Shown piece by piece: positions 46,871 to 58,636 of a stretch of DNA of 64,000 nt (position 1 is its first letter; every line of letters begins with the position of its first letter). The DNA is from Verpa conica (taxonomy: Eukaryota > Ascomycota > Pezizomycetes > Pezizales > Morchellaceae). The notes below the pieces were generated by a model. The model had not been told where the DNA came from. It searched no databases and worked only from the letters and a program-made list of their open reading frames with translations. The position numbers and the translations under genes are program-made. Location: contig JAUFSD010000003.1 in NCBI GenBank assembly GCA_033030425.1, positions 1,736,001 through 1,800,000 on the forward strand, read 5' to 3'.

Positions 46871-49800
46871 ATGGCGGTTTAGTGTGCCCTTATCGACAGG
46901 GTCTGTTCCGTACTTTTATAGTACTATCGACGAGGAAGTCATTTGCTTGTGCTTTTTCCTCATGGCAGGAACCATGATGTTGGGGATACATAATACCCAA
47001 CGAGACACATCCTGTCCCCTCCAGCTGCCTCTTCCTCCGACCCCCAGATAATCTGGAATGACGAGGACTGGCCACTGGAGATGGCATAGTTTACGGTTAA
47101 CTCGTATATTGCATTGCGTTTTGTGCTCTCTCTCCTCGACCAGCAAACGAACAACAACCAAGTGGTAGCAATACGATCAACCTTCCTAGTAGCGTCCGAA
47201 TGGAATTCAACCAGTGTTTTCCTGCCGATGAACGCAAGATTCTATAGAAGGTATCAGTTTGGCTTATTGGTTTGGGGTGGACGATTTGATCAGGAGGGGC
47301 TTTGAATAGGAGAGAGTCGAAGAGATTTGAATTGGTTTTTTTTGATTGGCTGCAGGATTTTGAAGAGGGTTAGGGTTGCATATGAAATTTTAGCGATGTC
47401 TTTTTTTTCTTTTCTAAATTTCCTTGCCAGTTCTGGATGATTATTGCTCCACTTTTTCTTTTGTATTTATATCTTGACGGTATTCACACTCTTTGGTTCT
47501 TTATTATCTTGTTAGCCAGTGGGTACGAATCGCAAGTAATATTGTATTGGCCTTTCTTTTTTTTTTCTTCCTCTTTGCTCTGTTTGAACTGGTAGTCTTA
47601 TGATAGCGAATTGAAAACTTTGCAAACAAACACTTTTTCCCAGTGACAAGAAACAATACTTGGTGTTGTGTGCCCCCTTTTCCCTTCATAAGCAGAAAAA
47701 CAAATGAATAGACATGATGCATATGCACCCCTTATTCCTTCCATCCTTAGTTGTAGTGTGTTTCCGATTTCCGTTTACTGTTTGCTGGTACTGCGCATGT
47801 TATGTTCCTGACAGCTCGCTCGGGGGGCGGTGCTGCTGTTTTGCGGCTCCAATAGAAGGCCGGGGTTGTGGGGAAAAAGGTATAGACATTACAACAAGCA
47901 AAACACTTTTTCCATCGTTGTATAGCTTCTAGGCTCCATTGTCATTTTACTTTTTTGTTCGCATATGCACCCCTGTTTCCATCACCCATCTCGATTGATG
48001 CCCTGATTTCTTTCCTGGTTCCTTCAGTTGTTGCTGCGCCCCACCGTGAAGGATGCGGCTCAAGTAAAAAAGAGGATAGAGGAGGTGGGAGGGGTAGGGG
48101 GATCGTAAGGTGTGCGCGGTGGTTTAGGAAAAAGGGCAGAGGATTGCAACGCTGGCGCAGCTAATGGGCCGGCGATAAACAAGAGGAATATCCGGGTGCG
48201 CACATTCAAGGAGGGGGGGGGAGGGAACGCGTTGTTTCCCACCCAACACCAGCTCACGCGAGCAGTGTAGAGTGACGTGCGGTGGGGTGGGTGGTGGTCA
48301 AGGCAGCCAACCAGACAGTCCACAGCGGGTGGAGTTTTCCCACCCAAATCTCCGAGCTTTGGCACCCATCTGTGTCTTGGAGCTCGAGCTATCGTCTCCG
48401 AGAACCAAGAAGGGAAGATCTGGCGTCATCGCGGTCGGGTATCAACGCTACCACCAAGTTTTCTTGTCCTCAGGCAACAACGAGGCAACTGGATAGACGG
48501 ACAACAAGCAGCTCATCTGAAGGTCTCAGACGTCCGCGGTCGTCATTTTTTTAATTTTTTTATTTCTTCTTCCTTTCCCTTTAGGCGACTCGTGGGTCGG
48601 GGGGGCGCAGCTTTCGTCTCAGGACTCGCAATCAGCTGTGACGTCGGAGAGGGGGTCCTCCAGTCTCTAACAGAACGGGAGGGGCTTGCCCATGTCTGCT
48701 CGATCAGGGCCCTTGCCAAATTTGTTTGGCTGTGCGAAGTGGTAGCGGCTTTTGACAGGCACCGACACTTGTGCCTTTAAGCTTTTTTTGTTTCGTTTGG
48801 GGTTAGCGGCTACTTGGCGACCCCCTCCGCCGGTGATGCTGCGGACTTTCTGTCACACCAATGGCGGTTGTGTGGCTGGGGCTATGGTCCGCCGGCGGGG
48901 AGGGGAGAGGGGAGAGTGGAGGGGGGGCCGGGGGAGGAAGGGGCTGCTACCTAGAATCCTTACTATACTTGGGGTTTTCTACGACCCTTCCTTTCCCTTC
49001 CTTCCATTTCTTTTTTTTTTACTTTCTTTTTTAGTTTTAATCCCTTCCTCTTCTCTGCGCCGCGGATGTGTGGAGGTGTATGTGCCACAGCCAAGGGTAT
49101 CGCTATATCAATATTATTATTATGCACACTCTATCAATCGTGCATGCGGCTGTGATTCTCCTCGTACCTCATGATTGCTGCTCCTGCACGATATAACGAT
49201 ATGACTCTGATCGCATACATACCCGTACTCGCAGAAGACAGCGGAATTCTCGTGGGCTTGTGCGGAAGGCATAGTCCCGTGCAATCTTGACCATTCACCC
49301 TCCTCCTCCATCCTTGGCAGGGGAAGCATGAAAACGGCGAGGCCATTAGAAAGTTGGTAGCGAGATGAATGGTACAGACAGAGCTGAAAGATGGGTGGCT
49401 ATGCTGGTACACCGTAAGCACTCTTTCTCTCACCCTCGCTCTCACCCTCTCTCCCGGGGTTGTACTCTACCTTGTGAGGATCTAGAGTAGAAGCGTGTGG
49501 GTGTAGGCAGACGCTATTTTTCTCCTCGATCGACGGGCTTGTTCATGCGGCCTCCTGTTTCTGTCGGTCGCTATCTCTTTTTTGGGCGCTGCAGTTGGGT
49601 CGGGTGACGGCGCGTGATTTCGTTTTGGACCATTATTACTATTTAGATTCTTTTGCCCGGTCCTTTTGGTACTGTCTTTTTGTCATCAAGAGACCCCGTA
49701 CCTACTTACATATATCTTATGACACCCCCCCTCCCCCCGGTAGAAGACCGAGTAAAATAGTCGATTAGATCGCTTTTTTTGCCCTCCATCTCTGATTCTC

Positions 49801-52600
49801 CTTCTGCAACCCCCCCACTAGAAACATTACTTGTTTCCCTCTCAGTTGGCCCTACTTATCTCTTTATAAGGCATATCTCCTGATCAGACCGCTGATACAA
49901 GTCATCGTAGATTTTTATTATTATTTGTGTTTGAATATTCCCTGTTGAGGTGAGGTTAGATTATGGTTTTTTTCTTTTTTGAGAGGATGAAGAACATGAG
50001 TGTTGTACGTACGTACGTGGTGATAGATGATGTCAGAGAGAGATGAGACGAATGATTAAAACTGGCTATAATTTTTAGATTACCGGGTTCCCCGGGATCT
50101 TTTTTTCCCTCTTTCTTTAGGTCTGTGCTGCTTTAGTGAACCTGATATTGTTTCAGGTTTAAGGAGATAGATATCGTGATACTTGCCGGTGATAAACTCG
50201 CCGCACGCCACAAGCTAGCTAACTGGCTGGTAATGCTCACGATAGGGGCGCTCGGTCTTGGTCAATATAATCCCTCGTTGAAAATTTGAAATATGTTTTG
50301 TATGTAAAAAACACCATCTGACATGTTTTTTTTTTTAAGAAAAAAAAATTTTTATCCGAGGTTTTAAAACAGACTGTACATGGTACGATACGATAAGATG
50401 TAATGTAATGTGATATGAGGATCCATTTTATGGGATCCAAGAAAAAAAGAAAGAAAAAAGAAAGGGATTTCATACAAAATAGTCTGGTCCAATATCTCTT
50501 CAAGATTTGAGTAAAATAATTGGCTCTTAAGTCTCAGTTTCTAGGACTTGATGTGGGGTGCATTTGTCAGTGTAAACCTCTTGAATATCGCTTGCTGGGG
50601 TGCTGTCGAGCAAGGCTTTATGATATTATCTTCTTTTCTCGACTCTTTCCCCCCCCTTCTTTTCTTGCAATAATCCATTTCGCCTCAGTCTTGATTTCTA
50701 TCAAGACGGAAATGATAGAAGTTAACGAGCTTATGTAATTATATCTCTGAGAGGGATGCTATAAGAAACCGGGGGGTGGGGGAGTGTTGTTTGGCACATG
50801 TAAGTTTCTCACACCCATCCGAGTGATTCCCCATGACACAGATTCCCAGAACTTTTCTAGAAAGAGGGATATATAAAAAAAAGACACTCCCCGGGTTCTC
50901 CCGAGTTTCTTTCTTAGCAAGTAAAATACTGAATCGTGTAGTAATTCAGACCAACCGAAGCGGCGGGAATTTATTATGCAGATCAGACGGGAACGGGAGC
51001 GTCACGGGCTGCAGCTTCCCGTAACTGACGCTTCACCAAAATATAGACTGTAACAACCGGTAGACTGAATACCGTTGGCGTTTTCCCCTTGGCGGCCATA
51101 GGTCGTCGTTATCTCGGATGAAGGCTAGATAGAATTGCCGGGTAGTCGATGACTGAAACATTATTGTAGCACCTAGAAGGCTCCGGCAGTGAGTAAATGG
51201 AGGTGGCATATAGTATCGAATATCCTATCAAAATATAGGGATGTTTGTGTGTCGTCATTGGTTAAGCTGATCGACCAATGTGACTATGATCACATGCGAG
51301 TGATTGATTGTGAGTAGAGTTATGGTAAGCAACGGTCTTGAATCAACCGATAGTTTTAATTGGAAATTTTAGAGGGCGTATTAGGGTCATGAATCTATCC
51401 AAAAGTAGGTCTTGTTTGTCATATATCTCACTGGACTAAATTGTGTTAGAAATGACCTTTGATGTATTTTTTCTTAGGTACATGATTGCGGCACTTCTAA
51501 TAAAGTGGATAGAACCTACTGACCTTATTGGGGCTTTCATGCTACTATTAGTTAAGCGATACAATCCTTAAAGGGAATGGCGAATGGTGGATCGAGGTAC
51601 TGGCCAGGTGTTGGAATTATCAGGCTGCAAAAGGCACCCAAGGATCAGCTGAAACAACTGCGTGAAACAGTCTCAGACCAAAACATCACCCATCTACACG
51701 CCGAAGGGATGATATCAACAAACATATAGCATTCACCGCTGGTAGGGATAGAAGCTGTATTAAGAATCAACTGATGCGTGATCTAGAGAGTGTTAATGAG
51801 TTGACAAGGTCTAGGCTGGATAGCCTCTTACTCCGGCCACGATTGGTTGCAGCCTCAAAGGGGGTTCTCACGAACCATGACATCATAAGTCATCAAAGGG
51901 TTTCCTACCTATATCATCAGAAACAAGCGATTTATACCCAAGTTTAGAGAGTCTTTTGAATATCCGGTCGATTTATTCACAGAGAAATCATGGGAGAAGT
52001 CTGGAGAGCACAGTTGCTCCTCAAGCCTAGCATAAGGTTGTGCGTTCGGTGTGGACTTATATAACATAAAGTTTCGAGTTAGCTTGGCAGTGGGAATAAA
52101 ACTATAAGCCTTGTAGATGAATCATCCTCAGGTACCCGCCGCCTTCCTGCAATGTAAATAGAACTCTTCGCCTTGGGAAAGTGCTTTTTTAACCTATGGG
52201 AGATCGAAAAACATCAGGGGTAACTAAACACCCTCAGCCCCACAGAACACGTAGACAACCCCAGTAGACGGTAGACTGTGCGGTGAGTCAGGTGCGAGGT
52301 GCGAGGTGCGTTGTCAGGTATTGGTATTCAGCCTAGTACAGGTTATGTTTGGTCTGAGTTGAAGGCTCTGGTATTGTTGAAACATACTGCGTTATTGTTA
52401 GTGGTGGTGTTTCTCAGTAATGCTGCTGGAGGCGCGACTTGTGTTCTTGTCACTTAGTGCAAGGCTGAGGCGTGCGTACAGCCGGATTAAAGTAATAATT
52501 GCCTTTTTTTGATCCTTCTCAACTAATTCTTGGCATGAGTCATTTATATGGTACCCCACCAACAATGCTCAGTCGGGCTTTTGAGAGTGCAAGATAAACT
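46871..52600. other. Gene desert, first half
   Basis: It begins with the 3' flank of the CCCH-motif gene. No supported coding region is seen; short frames are scattered on both strands in T-, G- and C-run-rich DNA. A telomere-like motif lies at 47366-47377 and a small CGTA tandem tract at about 50007-50018. Confidence 0.5.
47366..47377 (+). repeat. Interstitial telomere-like motif, two TTAGGG units
   Basis: AGGGTTAGGGTT on the plus strand, in the 3' flank of the CCCH-motif gene. Confidence 0.6.
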
Positions 52601-55600
52601 CCAGTTATTTTGTGGTTTGGGGAGGGTTAGTCAAAGGATTGAATGCCGAGAAAGCCCCGGTGTTTTTTCTCTTTGTGTTTTTTGGGTCGTTGAGAATTGA
52701 TCCCTCTTCGCCTACACGACCTTTTACTATTGTGAGGCTAGATGCAGCAGCTTCGATACCTACAATTATAGAAGCTTTATTTTGTAAATTTTTGTTTCCG
52801 CACTTTAGTGTGGTAAATTGTAACCCCCCATAAGGTTGGAAGTGGAGCATAATAAAAGCACTGTGCCTTGCATGGCTGTATGTATATTTGCAGCGGCTAT
52901 GAGGGGTAGTAATCGTGCGCTGAGAGTCTTTGCATGCAAGTAACGGTTAAACGACTGTGTTATTAACGTGAATAACTCTTTTAATTTAACGATCTAACTG
53001 GTATATGCTTAAGTGGCCGTTGGAGAGTTATCGGTATACGTATTAACTCGTCCGGCGCGCATATTGTGCTCTATTTTGTATATATATTTACATCTGAGCC
53101 CATCGATATCCCACTTATAAAACACATAATATTTATATTTCTAAATATAATTCATAACTATAATAAGCTTCTCTGTAGATAATTTCTTTAATTGTATTAT
53201 CATAAGTCATGAGTACTATATATCGAGTGATATTATATGATTTAACAGACTAACTATGCTTCGCGGTAAAGTAGAGGCTATAACCACCTCTAACTTTTGA
53301 GATTGGACTGGTTTTTGGTTTTTACACCGTCTGAAGTTATTTATTTCTCGAACCTCGCTGAAACTCTCTCTCTACTGTATTCATTTAGTCACTTTTTCAA
53401 TATTTAACTATTTATTTTTCTTGATTATTTATTCTAACCCTAATACGGAGAATAATTCGCTGTAGTCTATACTCAGGTACTTGACGTAGAGTGGAGGGTC
53501 TCTAAATATTAATATCCAGTGTTGTTCCACATATAATTATATGTGCATCCGATATGATTCGATAGCAAGGGTTCATAATAGTAGGTGGCTAGCTATTCGT
53601 AGGAGAAATTCTACCACTATAATTCTGCGAGAATTTTATGTAGAATTTTCACATCCTAGGATTCCTAGTTTGGTAGTAGTGGATAAAGTCCTAATGCAAT
53701 CCCACTGTTCCGTTCTCTTAGTCTCAGTTGGTAGTATATATGTGGGTACTATTAATCGCCGTTCTTGCTCATCCCCTCTCATATATGGTTACTATTATGT
53801 AAACTCTCGTCGGTCATTCCCGTTCGGACTTAGCCGGGTTATATAGCGTCGACGGAACTGCGGGTTTGAAGTCGAATTAGAGTTGGTTTTTGATTTTCCG
53901 TCCCAGAATATATACCCTTGTATATATAGTTAAATATTAGCCAATAATAATAGCGCCACTCAAGCTCCTTAGCCGACCGCTTACCAAATTTAGGGTAAAT
54001 AGCTATCTTCCATCGGCTAAGGGGTTAATTGGCGCGGACTGAGGGGGGGCTTTGATCAATAGCCGTGTCTGGAAGTCGGCAATGTTGTTTATCTGATACA
54101 TAAGTGTAAGTAGGCTAGCTAGAATATCGGAGTTTGTGTTTCATGCGGCACCGAGTTTCCTCCCCTCCGGGGACCTAGGTACCCGGCACTAGTACGTAAT
54201 TGTGGGCCCATGAAAACGGAACATAGATTATTCTCCTTGACTAAATCGAGTCGAGAATCTTAGCTTTTTATTTATTTATATCTTCAAGAAAAATATTCTA
54301 GCTATAAATTTAAGACATACTAGAAATTACAAGCCTCGGGTTCTAACAAGAGAGCGGGGAAACCTACAAATATGACATGCTTATAATTATGTTGCTATAG
54401 TTATATGTACTACCGGGGCGATATGAAACCCCCCAGGTTATATGAATACCATATAAGGCAAATTATCGCCTTGTAACACTTGTATCTTGTGCGTGGTAGC
54501 CTAGTTAGGAAGGTTTGATCTTTCGCTTTACCGTTGACACTCCTTTTTTCCGGTTGTATGTACGGTCGGGGGCTTATAGATGTAGCCGTAGCTAGTACGC
54601 GTGTACTCTACTATGTGACAGTACATGTTACTCTAGTCGGAGGCTGTGGATGAGTTGCTTAATCGGGTATTGCTTGTTTTCCTAGTAAAATATAGCAACA
54701 GGTAGTAAACCTAATTGTATGCGAAAACCTAGGCTCCTAACACCAGTAAAAATGTTTAGCTGATATGATCGTGACTTTACACGGTCACAAAACTTTTCTA
54801 ACGCGAGTAGAAGAATGCAGGCTAGAGATCATATCTTAGTTTCTGGAAGAAAATACTACACTAGGTTAACTCTTCACTAATCCTATGCTCAACAAAGAGA
54901 GTTCCCCTCTATGTGTTCCGATATATCGCAAGCTTTATCCAATATCGGGCTTGATGACCAGGTAATAGATTCGAGCAATAGCCAAAAGACTTCTAAGGCC
55001 GCTAGATCTGTAGTAGGATCTTGTCTATATTAAAGACTCTACAATGATTAAGACAACACAAGGTTAAGTAGGACTATTATCGCAGAGAACTCATTAAACC
55101 ACCGTTAGAACTCTAATAAAAGTCCTTTAGCACCTGGTGCTAAAACCTTCAAGTCTAGATATTGTTGTCGCATATGATATCTCGTAGGGTCGGGTACGTA
55201 GGTAGGTAATGCCGTGGGGTTCGAAGAAAATTGGAGCTCGTCAGTACACCAAGATACCCCCCCCCAGAGAGTTTTGGTGTGGTAGTAGGATCCAGGTTAT
55301 TTTGAACAAACACCCAGAGTATTTTTTTTCCAGTAGATCTAGGGGATCGATCCAAGAAAACAAATCAAAAAAAAGCTAAACCTCGAGTAAATGACTCTGC
55401 CGCCATGCTTCCAGGAATCAGTCCACTCTCCACTTTTCAGGGGCTGAAAATAGCTCATTCACTTTAGATGTCATTGTGACACTGCCTTGATCAAACCAAA
55501 TCCAGCTATCCAGAATGGCAAGCCACATGCATCGAGTGATAATTTGTGACGAAGATCAAGGCATCCCAAAGAAACATAGAGATAAGACGGAGCTCCCCCC

Positions 55601-58030
55601 ATGTAATGAGTAAAAAAGCCTGCATCGATCCTGAATGCAGCTGCTATATTATTGGTATATGTAAGGCTGTCCACATGATCGTGTGGTCCGGGCTTGCGCT
55701 TGGGAGGGCTGATTCCTGAGAGTATACATGTATACGTGTAAGAGGCTATGGATGATCTAGAATCTCGATCCAATCAGCTAAAGTAAGTGAGGTTTCAAGT
55801 CCGTCAGTTGTGACCTGGAAATTACCTGCTCTAGCGTTCGGCAACTCCGGTAGTCCAGTAAGCACGAGACGTGGTGTTTCATCAACTAGACGTTACCTTG
55901 TGCACCCTATGGTGGGGTAGCAGCAGCGCTTTAAAGGACATTCCAATGGATCAAAGAAATAGTGAACACTATATTTAAAGTCTTTGCCAAATCATTCTTG
56001 TACCTGGGAATGGAACATTCTTCGAACGAAACTAAGTAATACTAGTTAGACAACTAAACCGCATTAGTTTAAGCAATGAGTGGAAAGGACCCTTATGATC
56101 TGCTTGTGCTCTGTGTTACCGATATTAAAAACGGTTTAGGTAGTAGCGGCAGTTATAGCCTAGAGGTCTCTATCGAATTTTGACCTACATTGGATAAAGT
56201 TTTGCCACGATTTAGGTCCCTTCTGGAACAGACGCACTTAGCGATGATCATCGGATTGACTCCCAAAGCCCTCGCCGATCGCAGGGCGTAAAGTTTCCAT
56301 TTTTATACATGTGCACAGTGAAACCTATGACGTTGACACCTATCATAATTCCGTTAGCCTAGGCCGTTTGGAATAATGGCTAGGGTGCTATTTTTGTAGG
56401 GAAAAACAATCTTGTGCCTAAAATGCGGGGAGGATCTTAGTGATGTGTGTGAGATCATAATATTGCTTGATACCATAGATGCAGCTATCAGTTTTTTTGA
56501 TAATCGGATAAACATCTGTTGATTTTACCCACTTTGTATTGGGTGGTCACAAATCGAGTTCTTTATTTTGTGTGCAGTAGGTCATTTGTGAAAACCTAAA
56601 TAATATCATAATATATCAGACTAACCCCTCCACTGCAGAGGTGATCAGTGAAAATAGAATATCTATAAAACAATTAGCTTTACCAATGTAATATTTCCTG
56701 AATCACTGAGGCTCGCCAGACCGGGGCCCGGGCACCCCGAGAACGGGGTTTCGGGCGCCGAAGTGCAAGCTGGAATTGTCATAGCCCAAGTTTGTTTGAA
56801 ACATAAACTGACCTATTAATGGCCATCTGGTTATGCTTATGACTTTGTTTTTTTTCTGGAAGTGGGATTCTCGAAATCTGATGCAAGTGGTTCCCAGAGA
56901 TGCAATCTCGGGGGAACCTACCCGTAATAAGAAACTTAGCCCATGAATCATGATCAGCGGCAATAGAATTCGGATAATGAAGTCCCCCGAAGCTTTTGAA
57001 GATTGAATATGACACGCCTTGGTTGCTTACGTACGTCTTTGAATATACGTTTATGTATATTATACTTTGTTGGCCATCTGCAAACCGCAGTCCGCAGCCC
57101 AGTTGATTAGAAACACCGTGAGAGACGTACACCCTTGATTCGACAACGGCTTTATTCTAGAATACCGCCAAAAGACGAGCGGAAGGTCGTCCGCCAGCGG
57201 CACATTAATTGGGAGACGTAGGTACACACGCATACATGTTGCGTTTCATTTAACCATTCGATAATGATAGCCCCCCCCCTCCTTAATAGAAATGGTACCT
57301 ACCAAGAGACGGGGCGAAGCACAAGTCAAATCTTTGGAAGGGTGTGATTCCATGCGGAAATCAAGTCACATCAAGAGATCATCACCCTGTCGTTTAAGCT
57401 CAACGGCCATGTGGGATCAACCATGCTTCGCCAACCACCACCACCCCCCCAACCGGTAAGGCTTTTAACACTTGGAAATGCCTTGAGAGGCTGCGACATC
57501 AGAAGAAGGTCAAGATATCTGCATGCCCTTCGGTCAAGGGTCCGACGTCAGCTTAAGCCTGGCCAAGGAGTTGCTAGAGTCGCCCGAGGAAGGTGATGAG
57601 CGAAGTTAGGGTCCCGGCAGAGGGGGTTTATGTAATTAGATAGATAGGCCCGTGTGCTCTGCCCGTCCCCTTCTCGATGATCTGAATAGGAAATATTCTA
57701 AACAGGACTCGGGCTCCCAACGACCAAGAAACCGGCCAAGTCCGACAATTTGGTAAATATACTACCACGTTATTGTGCGACATTTCAAGAAATTAATTGC
57801 ATGCCGAACCAGCTACCCACATTCGCCATAACCTGCCAAGGTTCTAAGCCAAAGTGCCGTACAGTTTCTTGTGACTCCCTTAAGAAGTTGGTTTAGGAAT
57901 ATATTAGAGCGCCTGTAGCCCTCCTGGCCCGCGTTAGCACGTTCCCCATCTTCAACTATCAATCACCAAGCCCAGCAACTTGATATCCACAAGCAAAATT
58001 AAGATCACATATATAATCCTCCCCCACGCA
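52601..58030. other. Gene desert, second half, AT-rich
   Basis: AT-rich, TA-rich non-coding DNA, especially 52950-55100, as expected of old mutated repeats. A short inverted-repeat element is at 53953-54035. No coding region is supported. Confidence 0.5.
53953..54035. repeat. 83-bp imperfect palindrome (mini inverted-repeat element)
   Basis: The ends are GCGCC and GGCGC, and the arms pair through CCTTAGCCGA (about 53977-53986) with TCGGCTAAGG (about 54013-54022), allowing for a small gap. The sequence between the arms is about 27 bp and AT-rich. The right end runs into GGCGCGGACT, a 10-mer also present in the arms of the foldback element at 1614-1937. Confidence 0.6.
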
Positions 58031-58636
58031 ATGTCGTACTGCAGTTCCCCAGCATCCCAACGCTCGTCGTTTTCTTGCACATGCTCACCGGGGTGCAATT
58101 CCCCCAGCACTGCAGCAACCACCCCTAGCAGTAGCGGTGATTTCTCTCCAAAGATTGAGCAGCTGCAAACTTACACATATAATCAACCTTCATCACCGAG
58201 TTTGCAAGACCTCAATTACACCTATAGCTACTCGCCCTCTCCGAATGAGATCCCATACGGGTATAATCCCCCACAGGTTTCTTCACCTACCCCCACATAT
58301 TTGCAACCACCATCGCCCAATCAAAATTCATATCAGGCCTACAGTTATAATTATCAGCAACAGCAACAACAACCCTTACTATCTCCCCCTGTTGCAAGCA
58401 ACCCTATGCCGAAATATTCTGGGTACCCCCCAGCATCAGCATTCTATGGTCCATCATCAGGCTCGCCAACAGCCTCTTCTGTACCATCTGCGTCATCATT
58501 ATCACGCCAATCACATTATCGAAGAAGGATCTCTGAGCGAAAAAATCCAGAAGAATACGCATTCGAAACTTGGTACACAGCTGATGGTCGCAAAGTTGAA
58601 TACTCACCAATGCACCTCAACTGTGCGACAATGTAG
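58031..58636 (+). CDS. Small Ser/Pro/Tyr/Gln-rich protein, function unknown
   Basis: Frame of 201 residues from the ATG at 58031; the upstream in-frame ATG at 57980 would add 17 residues in AT-rich leader-like sequence and is less likely. The N-terminus contains a cysteine cluster, CTCSPGC (16-22) plus Cys4, which recalls metallothionein-type spacing but is too small to classify. Residues 25-160 are low-complexity with repeated Tyr-Ser-Pro and Gln runs (YSPSPNE, SYQAYSYNYQQQQQQ). The C-terminus is more ordinary: RRRISERKNPEEYAFETWY then TADGRKVEYSPMHLNCATM. The contrast between a disordered body and a basic, then aromatic tail suggests a real protein, but no family is recognised. An A-rich stretch follows the stop. 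Confidence 0.6.
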   Translation: MSYCSSPASQRSSFSCTCSPGCNSPSTAATTPSSSGDFSPKIEQLQTYTYNQPSSPSLQDLNYTYSYSPSPNEIPYGYNPPQVSSPTPTYLQPPSPNQNSYQAYSYNYQQQQQQPLLSPPVASNPMPKYSGYPPASAFYGPSSGSPTASSVPSASSLSRQSHYRRRISERKNPEEYAFETWYTADGRKVEYSPMHLNCATM

